A stretch of 8,289 bases of DNA, taken from the NCBI GenBank assembly GCA_021794775.1, contig JAJYQG010000190.1, forward strand, positions 1 through 8,289, written 5' to 3'. Both the position numbers and the translations under genes were made by a program. The notes beneath the pieces were generated by a model. It worked only from the letters and a program-made list of their open reading frames with translations, did not search any database and had not been told where the DNA came from. Shown here piece by piece: positions 1 through 5,051 of the stretch. This stretch comes from Pseudomonadota bacterium (GTDB taxonomy: Bacteria > Pseudomonadota > Gammaproteobacteria > Burkholderiales > Ferrovaceae). Each line of letters begins with the position of its first letter. Position 1 is the first letter of the stretch.

Positions 1-1
1 C

Positions 2-79
2 ATGCTAGTGACGCACGCTAAGGATCGCTTTAGCGGAGCTACCCAGTCAGAAACTAAATCAGACAACTCATACAGCTAA
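2..79 (+). CDS. Possible 3' end of a rightward gene entering from the left edge
   Basis: The reading frame beginning at position 2 is open from the window edge to a TAA at 77-79, giving about 25 residues with a hydrophilic, Ser/Thr-rich tail ending in NSYS. The other two plus-strand frames stop within the first 21 bases. If real, it is the C-terminus of a gene that starts outside the window and converges on the small cytochrome gene, leaving 21 bp between their stop codons. An open frame this short is expected by chance fairly often, and no domain is recognisable, so this is only a placeholder for the edge. Confidence 0.2.
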   Translation: MLVTHAKDRFSGATQSETKSDNSYS

Positions 80-100
80 TTTTCAAGCATTGGCATATAC

Positions 101-406
101 TTATCTGAGAAAGCTGATGAGATAATCCAGCGTCCGGCGCGAACCAATACCGTCGAGCACGACGCCATGGTTGGTGCCGTTCCTGACAGCACGGTGACAG
201 TCGGTGCAACCCTTGGTGCGAAACAGTTCAGAGCCGACCTTGCCTTCGGGGGTGAAATCGAACTGAGTGGTGATTTCATACATGGGGTGGTTCAGTCTCG
301 AACGATAGATTTCCATCATCACAAAACTGATACCGGCAAAAACCAGCATCAAAGCAAAAATACCAAAAAGAATCTTTTCACCGGTCCTGAGATTGTTGAA
401 CTTCAT
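101..406 (-). CDS. Membrane-anchored monohaem cytochrome c, apparently truncated
   Basis: The 101-residue product has a short positively charged N-terminus, one hydrophobic segment at about residues 12-33 with no obvious signal-peptidase site, and a single haem c motif CTDCH at 67-71. It is therefore probably an N-terminally anchored periplasmic electron carrier. After the haem comes LDGIGSRR, typical of small class I cytochromes, but the chain ends about 30 residues beyond the haem histidine. Family members normally continue through a further helix that supplies the distal Met ligand; no such Met is present here. I chose the ATG at 406 because GAGGA lies 12 bases upstream; an in-frame ATG at 418 has the same GAGGA almost touching it. 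The gene lies downstream of the dihaem cytochrome on the same strand, behind a strong terminator. It may be a decayed gene, a five-coordinate haem protein, or a sequence with a frameshift near its end. Confidence 0.7.
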   Translation of the reverse strand: MKFNNLRTGEKILFGIFALMLVFAGISFVMMEIYRSRLNHPMYEITTQFDFTPEGKVGSELFRTKGCTDCHRAVRNGTNHGVVLDGIGSRRTLDYLISFLR

Positions 407-438
407 AGTCGTGCACATTCCTCGTGGTTAAAAAATAG

Positions 439-468
439 AAAACCCGCACACGATAGCGCGCGGGTTTT
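439..468 (-). terminator. Rho-independent terminator after the dihaem cytochrome c gene
   Basis: AAAACCCGC at 439-447 pairs perfectly with GCGGGTTTT at 460-468, giving a 9-bp stem around a 12-base loop. Read on the minus strand, the stem is followed by CTATTTTTT, a good U-tract, so it should stop transcripts of the dihaem cytochrome 37 bases past its stop codon. The A/T flanks also give partial bidirectional character. It separates this gene from the small cytochrome that follows on the same strand, which must then depend on read-through or its own promoter. Confidence 0.85.
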
Positions 469-504
469 CGCCCAACCAATCGGAATCTGTCAGGTGCGGC
501 AGAA

Positions 505-1248
505 TTACCGGTTGGTGACGGGAACGTAGCCGTCGCCCTCTGTGGTACGTGGGGCGGTGGCCAGATAGGTGGCAGCATCCAGAATGTCTTGATCCGACAA
601 TTTCTGAGCGATGGCACGCATCATGCCGTAAGGATCATTGGCACGACTGCCATCACGCCAGTTGTGCAACTGATTCACCAGATAAGTGTATTTTTGCTGT
701 CCAATGACGGGGAAAACAGGCGCTGCGCCACGTCCATTGAATCCATGGCAGGACTGGCATGCAGCAGCGGCGCTGCCGTATTTGACCAACACTTCGCCCT
801 TGTAGCGCACGCCAACGGGAGGATCTCCAGCTGCCTTGATGGCGCTCATATCGGAAAGCTCGGCAGGCTGAGAGATGAATTCTTCGGAGTTGACGTAGGT
901 GGCCACATCGCGACGGTCTTGAGGGCTCAGTTGCTGTGCAAAAAGAGGCATAACGGCACCGGGACCGGAAGGTGTACGACGGCCTTCAGCCAAGTCCGTC
1001 AGCTGTTTGACAATATAAGGGAAGCCAATGCCATTGAGCCGAGGAGCACCCATGGCCTCTGTTCCCCAACCTGTCGCACCGTGACAAGTCATGCAAGCAG
1101 GAGCAGCTCCCTTGCCTTCGGTGAAAATCTTTTTGCCATTGACGGGGTCGCCGTTCATGACCCCTGGTTCTTCAGCCCATGCGGCCGTGCTTGCCAAGGT
1201 CGCGGCAAGAGCCAGTCCGGACGTAATCTTCGTGAATGACTTAAGCAT
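505..1248 (-). CDS. Dihaem cytochrome c4-like periplasmic electron carrier
   Basis: The 247-residue protein begins with a Sec signal peptide (charged start, hydrophobic core, likely cleavage after TAAWA at residue 25). Two tandem class I cytochrome domains follow, with haem motifs CMTCH (52-56) and CQSCH (164-168). Each domain has a plausible distal Met: M100 in GAVMPLF and M209 or M210 in YGMM. Both sit before the LSxQD helix typical of cytochrome c4. The size and two-domain plan match c4, which carries electrons in the periplasm from bc1-type complexes to oxidases; in iron oxidisers, relatives take electrons from outer-membrane cytochromes. The start has GGAGG 7 bases upstream on the minus strand. 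It is divergent from the HiPIP gene and close to the ACIII operon, so it is a likely acceptor or donor for that complex. The family call is firm; its partner is inferred. Confidence 0.93.
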   Translation of the reverse strand: MLKSFTKITSGLALAATLASTAAWAEEPGVMNGDPVNGKKIFTEGKGAAPACMTCHGATGWGTEAMGAPRLNGIGFPYIVKQLTDLAEGRRTPSGPGAVMPLFAQQLSPQDRRDVATYVNSEEFISQPAELSDMSAIKAAGDPPVGVRYKGEVLVKYGSAAAACQSCHGFNGRGAAPVFPVIGQQKYTYLVNQLHNWRDGSRANDPYGMMRAIAQKLSDQDILDAATYLATAPRTTEGDGYVPVTNR

Positions 1249-1401
1249 TTACCCCCCTCCAGTATGATTTTTTCAAATACGGCTTTTTTACCGTGTGACT
1301 CATTTTATGACGTTACTGTTCTGCCTGCCACGGTTTAAAGGTTCCCAAGCTGCTACAAAATGCACAAAAAAACCAGTGCGCTCAACAACGCTCCGTGGCG
1401 G

Positions 1402-1430
1402 ACTATAGCAGGGAACGTTAGGCTTCGCAA
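1402..1430 (-). promoter_or_regulatory. Sigma70-type promoter for the dihaem cytochrome c gene
   Basis: On the minus strand, TTGCGA (1430-1425) is followed after exactly 17 bases by TATAGT (1407-1402). A TGC just before the -10 box makes it an extended -10. The predicted start is near 1395, giving a leader of roughly 147 nt. A second, weaker match lies upstream on the same strand: TTGACA (1472-1467), 17 bases, GAGAAT (1449-1444). Confidence 0.6.
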
Positions 1431-1444
1431 CTGTATTTTGCGAA
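1424..1444. promoter_or_regulatory. Inverted repeat over the cytochrome promoter -35 box (operator candidate)
   Basis: TTCGCAA (1424-1430) and TTGCGAA (1438-1444) form a perfect 7-bp inverted repeat with a 7-base spacer. The right arm as read on the minus strand contains the -35 hexamer of the leftward promoter. The centre falls about 39 bases upstream of the predicted start. That position suits a dimeric repressor or an activator touching RNA polymerase near -40. The binding protein is unknown. Confidence 0.5.
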
Positions 1445-1526
1445 TTCTCATGCATGGCTCTAAGCCTGTCAAATGGTGAAAGAAAAGCCTTTGAAAGAGG
1501 GAAGCGCTCGCGAACGTGGTGAGTGC

Positions 1527-1555
1527 TTGACATGCGTCAAAATGGGGGATATGCT
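1527..1555 (+). promoter_or_regulatory. Sigma70-type promoter for the HiPIP gene
   Basis: A consensus -35 box TTGACA (1527-1532) is followed after 17 bases by TATGCT (1550-1555), a four-of-six match to the -10 consensus. The predicted start is near 1562, leaving a leader of about 115 nt before the HiPIP ATG. The -35 box is the left half of the inverted repeat TTGAC-ATGC-GTCAA (1527-1540), which resembles CRP/FNR-family sites (TTG-N8-CAA). Confidence 0.6.
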
Positions 1556-1614
1556 CGTTTCGTGGTTGGCGGGATGCGTTTTTTGGATCACCTGCTTCCG
1601 CAGTAAATCAATAC

Positions 1615-1630
1615 ACACTATATAAAGTGT
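1615..1630. promoter_or_regulatory. Imperfect 16-bp palindrome in the HiPIP leader
   Basis: ACACT at 1615-1619 and AGTGT at 1626-1630 flank an AT-rich centre; seven of the eight symmetric pairs match. ATAC and GTAT at 1611-1614 and 1637-1640 extend the symmetry loosely. It lies 47 bp before the HiPIP start codon. It could be an operator, or the AT-rich centre could belong to a second -10 element, but no matching -35 is visible. Confidence 0.25.
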
Positions 1631-1676
1631 TTCGCTGTATACAACGTAAACATTAGAGATCTGGAGGGGTTACAAC

Positions 1677-1976
1677 ATGGAATCAGTCAAACAATCGCGT
1701 CGTCAGTTGCTCAAGATGGGCTCTATCGCTATCGTGGCAGCTCCGATGGCTGGCTTTACCGGTACGGCTTTCGCCAAGCAGAACACCGCTGTGCGTACCG
1801 CTCTGCATTTCCAGAATCACCCCAACGGGGAAAAGCAGTGCAATCGCTGCATGAATTTCATCCCCAACAAAGACAAGCCAACCGATGCAGGTGCAGTTCA
1901 CGGGTGTAAGCTGTACCCCGGGGACGACGAAATTTGCCCAACCTGTTATTGCAACGGCTTCGTCAAAAAGCCCTAA
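1677..1976 (+). CDS. Tat-exported high-potential iron-sulfur protein (HiPIP)
   Basis: HiPIPs are small periplasmic one-electron carriers with a [4Fe-4S]3+/2+ cluster. This 99-residue product has a Tat signal, SRRQLLK at residues 7-13, then a hydrophobic stretch and probable cleavage after AFA (33), as expected for a protein exported with its cluster. The mature part is about 66 residues and has Cys at 55, 58, 77, 87, 90 and 92. The HiPIP pattern C-x2-C, GC, then C before an aromatic-containing tail is best met by 55, 58, 77 and 92, which leaves Cys87 and Cys90 (CPTC) unassigned. GGAGG lies 9 bases before the ATG, and tandem TAA stops are followed by a terminator, so the gene is probably monocistronic. 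In Rhodothermus marinus, HiPIP is an electron acceptor of ACIII, so the adjacent act operon is a likely partner. Confidence 0.9.
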   Translation: MESVKQSRRQLLKMGSIAIVAAPMAGFTGTAFAKQNTAVRTALHFQNHPNGEKQCNRCMNFIPNKDKPTDAGAVHGCKLYPGDDEICPTCYCNGFVKKP

Positions 1977-1998
1977 TAACTCAAAATCAGGCTGTACT

Positions 1999-2025
1999 CG
2001 AAAAGGTGCCATCGGCACCTTTTCG
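1999..2025 (+). terminator. Rho-independent terminator after the HiPIP gene
   Basis: The arms at 1999-2010 and 2014-2025 are perfect 12-base reverse complements (core AAAAGGTGCC / GGCACCTTTT) around a 3-base loop, followed by TTTCTTCTCC. It lies 23 bases past the HiPIP stop and isolates that gene from the act operon. The A and T flanks are symmetric, but nothing on the minus strand to the right needs it. Confidence 0.9.
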
Positions 2026-2084
2026 TTTCTTCTCCGAAATCAGGATGACATGTTGCACTGAAACGGGCTTGAAGCCATAGAGGC

Positions 2085-2111
2085 TTGACGCTCTGATGTC
2101 GGTGCTATTTT
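2085..2111 (+). promoter_or_regulatory. Candidate promoter of the act operon
   Basis: TTGACG (2085-2090) precedes TATTTT (2106-2111) by 15 bases. This is shorter than ideal, but a TGC at 2103-2105 makes an extended -10, which tolerates a poor -35. The predicted start near 2118 gives a leader of about 80 nt to actA. A direct repeat GGCTTGA at 2066-2072 and 2082-2088, 16 bp apart, overlaps the -35 and could be an activator site. The HiPIP terminator upstream makes a separate promoter necessary somewhere in 2026-2190. Confidence 0.4.
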
Positions 2112-2126
2112 TGTCCGTCTAAAATT

Positions 2127-2139
2127 CGGTGGGTCACCG
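2127..2139 (+). other. Small GC-rich hairpin in the actA leader
   Basis: CGGTG (2127-2131) and CACCG (2135-2139) pair perfectly around a 3-base loop. No U-tract follows, so it is not a terminator. It falls just after the predicted act transcription start and might stabilise the messenger 5' end. No role can be shown from the sequence. Confidence 0.3.
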
Positions 2140-2196
2140 TCAAGGCCGCCGTCACGTCGCCGGGGTCGCGGGGGTATTTTTCGGCAGGAATTTTGA

Positions 2197-2811
2197 ATGA
2201 GTTACGCAAAAACACTGTTACTGTGGTTTCTGATGCTCTGGATGGGAGCAACTACCGTGTGGGCCGAGCCCTTTGTTCAAGGAGGTCCCATCGGATCCCA
2301 GACCAGCGATGGTTATAACGCACTGGGTCCTGTTGTTGAGCAGCCCATCGAGTTTCCCCACAACCGTCATGCCGGTGATATGAAAATCAACTGCATGTAT
2401 TGTCATACTTATGCTCGACGCAGCAATGTCTCTGGCATCCCTCGCCTCGATAAATGTATGGGGTGTCATAATTTGCTGCCTCAGGTACGGGATAAGCCTC
2501 GCATCAAGAAGCTTTTCGAGTATTGGGATAACAAACAGCCTGTTCCATGGAAAAAGGTTCACGATCTTCCCGACTTTGTGCGATTCAACCATGAGCGCCA
2601 TATCCAACGTTTCTATTTCCAGGAAAAACGCCCGGTACGAGAAGTTTGCGGCTACTGCCATGGCGACATCGCCTCCATGACGACGGCGCGTCGCGTCAAA
2701 GCGCTTTCGATGGGATGGTGTGTCAGCTGTCACGAAAAAGATCATCTGGAAAAGGTTGGAAGCAGCGTCACCAGCCATGGACCCAACGACTGCTGGTTGT
2801 GCCATAAATAA
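2197..2811 (+). CDS. actA: ACIII subunit ActA, pentahaem cytochrome c
   Basis: ActA is the multihaem c subunit of alternative complex III, located on the periplasmic face and passing electrons from the iron-sulfur subunit to outside carriers. The 204-residue protein starts with a hydrophobic Sec-type signal (about residues 4-23, ending TTVWA). It has five haem motifs: CMYCH (66-70), CMGCH (87-91), CGYCH (151-155), CVSCH (175-179) and CWLCH (199-203), the number known for ActA. The first follows the FPHNRHA segment and the third follows FNHERH, whose histidines could be distal ligands as in related multihaem cytochromes. The fifth haem sits one residue from the C-terminus. AGGAA lies 6 bases before the ATG. 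It is the first gene of the operon; actB1 begins 34 bp after its stop. Confidence 0.93.
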   Translation: MSYAKTLLLWFLMLWMGATTVWAEPFVQGGPIGSQTSDGYNALGPVVEQPIEFPHNRHAGDMKINCMYCHTYARRSNVSGIPRLDKCMGCHNLLPQVRDKPRIKKLFEYWDNKQPVPWKKVHDLPDFVRFNHERHIQRFYFQEKRPVREVCGYCHGDIASMTTARRVKALSMGWCVSCHEKDHLEKVGSSVTSHGPNDCWLCHK

Positions 2812-2845
2812 TAATCGCGACTGCGGACAGGAGATACTACGTATT

Positions 2846-5050
2846 ATGATCAAGCATACTATGGACCGTCGCGATTTTCTGCGGGTGCTAGGCATCAGCG
2901 GTGCTGCGGCGACATTGGCGGGATGTGGCAATACAGCCATCGAATCTGGGGTGGAAGAGGTGATGTCGTATGTCCATCCACAAGATTTTGTGGTTCCAGG
3001 CATCGGCGTGTTTTATGCTTCGACCTGCACCCAATGTGGGTCGGGTTGCGGCATCATGGGAAAAGTGCGCGAAGGCCGTGTCCTGAAATTGGAAGGCAAC
3101 CCCGAGTCGGGCATCAGTGGAGGCAAGATTTGTGGCTTGGGTCAGGCGGCAGTGCAGGCCCACTACAATCCAGACCGTCTGCATACCCCGATGTTGAACA
3201 TGGATGGGGGCCTGGTTCCCATATCTTGGGATAGGGCAAGTCAAATACTGGATGAGCGATTGGGTGCCAAGAGCTCCTTGCAAGGCGATCAGATTGCTTT
3301 CCTGAGCGGTGGCATGAGTGGACACCAGCGTGTATTGCTGGAAAACTTTCTCGACAGCTATGGTTCGAAACAACATGTTTGCTACGACGCTCTCTCCGAT
3401 GCTACAGGACGTGCGGCGACCAAGGCTGTGCTTGGAACAGAACAGCCTTTGTGGGACTTGTCCAAGTCTCGATTGATTCTGTCGTTCGGAAGCGATTTCC
3501 TTGGTAACGGCGTATCCCCTGTATACATGGCAAGAGAATTTGCCAAGTTTCGTAAAGCACCTCGTGGCACCCTGATTCAGATTGAGCCGCGGATGACCTT
3601 GACGGGCGGTAATGCGGATCGTTGGTACCCGATAAAGCCTGGTACAGAAGGGATTCTGGCTCTTGGGATTGCTCACGACTTGTTGCAACATCCTGAGTTC
3701 TCGGGATCTGTTCCGCAAGAAGTGCTGGATCTGGTCAAGAATTACGATCGCGAAACCGTCAGTGACATTACCGGCATTGGCGCCGATTCGGTGCGACTGA
3801 TTGCCGCACAATTGTGGAACAATTCCCCGTCTCTGGTGGTGGCTGGACCGGCAGTCTATGGTCATGCGTACGGATTCAGCAACATGGCGGCGGTGCAGTT
3901 GCTCAACATCATTCTTGGCAATCGCGGCAAAACGCTGCAGGGTCAGGCAGAACATCCTTTCCCGCAAATGACGCCGACACCCGGCACCTACCGTGCCCTG
4001 GCTGAGTTGACCCAAAAGATGCAGTCAGGCCAATGTCAGGCTCTGCTGATTACCGGAACCAATCCAGTCTTTACATCGCCGAGTCAGTTGGCCTTCTCTG
4101 AGGCGATGAAAAAGGTTCCTTTCAAAGTTGCGATGGTGACCCATCTGGACGAGACGGCCGGCCAATGTGATCTGGTTCTGCCCTTGCTCTCGGCCATGGA
4201 AGATTTTGGCACCCATGTGGCGGATTACCAGCCCGAAGGGGTTGAGGTTCTGATTCAGCAGCCGTTGATGGAAAAACTGTATCCGGATACGCGCGGTTTT
4301 GGCGATATTTTGCTTGATGTCCTTAGAAAACGCAAAGCCGACTATGCTGCTTTCCCCGATTACTACAGCTATTTGAAAGCGGCAGTGGTCAAGGCCAAGC
4401 CGGTTTTCCAGTCGGAAGAATCCGACGATCGTTTCTGGGAAACGGCCCTGATGAAGGGCGTCATCAAATGGCAAGGGAAAACGACCGCACTCGAGGCCAA
4501 ACTCGGCGCGCTGGAAGTACCCAATCCCCGTGAGTTGTCCACCGATTATCCGTTTTATTTCATCCCATCGATTCGTCCCGATATGCGCGATGGACGTCAT
4601 GCACATTTGCCTTGGCTGCAAGAGTCTCCTGAAACCATGACCACCATTGTTTGGGACAGTTGGGTCGAGATCCATCCCAAGACGGCGGCAGAAATGCAAA
4701 TCAAAGAAGGGGATGTGCTGGTTCTTCAGTCGGCAACGGGCTCGATTCAAGCCAAGGCTTATCTCTTCCCGGGAATACAGCCCGATACCGTGTCGATGCC
4801 GCTCGGGCAGGGGCACACCCAGATGGGGCGTTACGCTACCGGCGTTGGGGCCAATCCCTACAAGATAATGGATGCCGTGTTTGATGCGCATACGGGAGAG
4901 CTGGCTCTGCATGCAACCCGTGTGGCCATTCGCAAAACCGGTGATAACCAGATGGTCGTCAAGGACGAAGGTCCCACCAACGTTCAGCATGGACAAAAAT
5001 TGGTGGCCACGCTTTCCGCTGACCAAGCCAGACTGTCCCAGGAGATTTGA
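2846..5050 (+). CDS. actB1: ACIII subunit ActB1, molybdopterin-oxidoreductase-like subunit
   Basis: This 734-residue protein is the molybdopterin-oxidoreductase-like half of ActB. It has a Tat motif DRRDFL (7-12) followed by a lipobox LAGC (24-27), so it is probably exported folded and anchored to the membrane by a lipidated Cys27. An N-terminal [4Fe-4S] motif is complete: Cys61, Cys64, Cys68 and Cys96 (C-x2-C-x3-C-x27-C), followed by the GQAAVQ..YNPDR segment usual in this superfamily. The rest follows the superfamily fold to a C-terminal domain around MPLGQGH. Characterised ACIII ActB subunits carry no molybdenum, and I see no clear metal ligand in the segment after residue 170, so a structural role is likely. 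The ATG at 2846 has AGGAG 12 bases upstream; another ATG at 2861 starts directly at the Tat motif. It ends 1 bp before actB2. On its own it could be mistaken for a polysulfide or thiosulfate reductase, but actA, actD and actE decide the call. Confidence 0.92.
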   Translation: MIKHTMDRRDFLRVLGISGAAATLAGCGNTAIESGVEEVMSYVHPQDFVVPGIGVFYASTCTQCGSGCGIMGKVREGRVLKLEGNPESGISGGKICGLGQAAVQAHYNPDRLHTPMLNMDGGLVPISWDRASQILDERLGAKSSLQGDQIAFLSGGMSGHQRVLLENFLDSYGSKQHVCYDALSDATGRAATKAVLGTEQPLWDLSKSRLILSFGSDFLGNGVSPVYMAREFAKFRKAPRGTLIQIEPRMTLTGGNADRWYPIKPGTEGILALGIAHDLLQHPEFSGSVPQEVLDLVKNYDRETVSDITGIGADSVRLIAAQLWNNSPSLVVAGPAVYGHAYGFSNMAAVQLLNIILGNRGKTLQGQAEHPFPQMTPTPGTYRALAELTQKMQSGQCQALLITGTNPVFTSPSQLAFSEAMKKVPFKVAMVTHLDETAGQCDLVLPLLSAMEDFGTHVADYQPEGVEVLIQQPLMEKLYPDTRGFGDILLDVLRKRKADYAAFPDYYSYLKAAVVKAKPVFQSEESDDRFWETALMKGVIKWQGKTTALEAKLGALEVPNPRELSTDYPFYFIPSIRPDMRDGRHAHLPWLQESPETMTTIVWDSWVEIHPKTAAEMQIKEGDVLVLQSATGSIQAKAYLFPGIQPDTVSMPLGQGHTQMGRYATGVGANPYKIMDAVFDAHTGELALHATRVAIRKTGDNQMVVKDEGPTNVQHGQKLVATLSADQARLSQEI

Positions 5051-5051
5051 C

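Larger units (their letters stand above)
1249..1676. promoter_or_regulatory. Divergent control region between the dihaem cytochrome and HiPIP genes
   Basis: This 428-bp stretch holds no convincing gene. A 77-codon minus-strand frame at 1533-1300 overlaps both predicted promoters and encodes nothing recognisable. The region contains a leftward promoter at 1402-1430, a rightward promoter at 1527-1555, an inverted repeat over the -35 box of each, an imperfect palindrome at 1615-1630, and untranslated leaders of about 115 nt (HiPIP) and 147 nt (cytochrome). The two genes are thus probably controlled from a shared region. Confidence 0.7.

Noticed and set aside
18..35. Short hairpin GCTAAGG / CTTTAGC near the left edge as a terminator
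   Set aside because: It has a mismatch or wobble depending on strand, only 5 strong pairs, and no T-tract on either side.
589..1239. A long plus-strand frame opposite the dihaem cytochrome
   Set aside because: The opposite strand has a complete signal peptide, two haem motifs and a ribosome site. This frame is its antisense shadow.
1300..1533. A 77-codon minus-strand frame in the divergent control region
   Set aside because: It overlaps both predicted promoters, has no good ribosome site, and its product has no recognisable features.
2720..2845. Upstream in-frame extension of actB1 into actA
   Set aside because: It would bury the Tat signal 42 residues inside the protein. The ATG at 2846 puts the signal at the N-terminus and has a ribosome site.
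2218..3003. A 261-codon minus-strand frame across actA and the start of actB1
   Set aside because: Both plus-strand genes are supported by haem and Tat motifs; no start signal supports the antisense frame.
4872..5051. Upstream extension of actB2 within actB1
   Set aside because: The ATG at 5052 has GGAG at the right distance and gives the family's N-terminus; the extension is only an open alternative frame.
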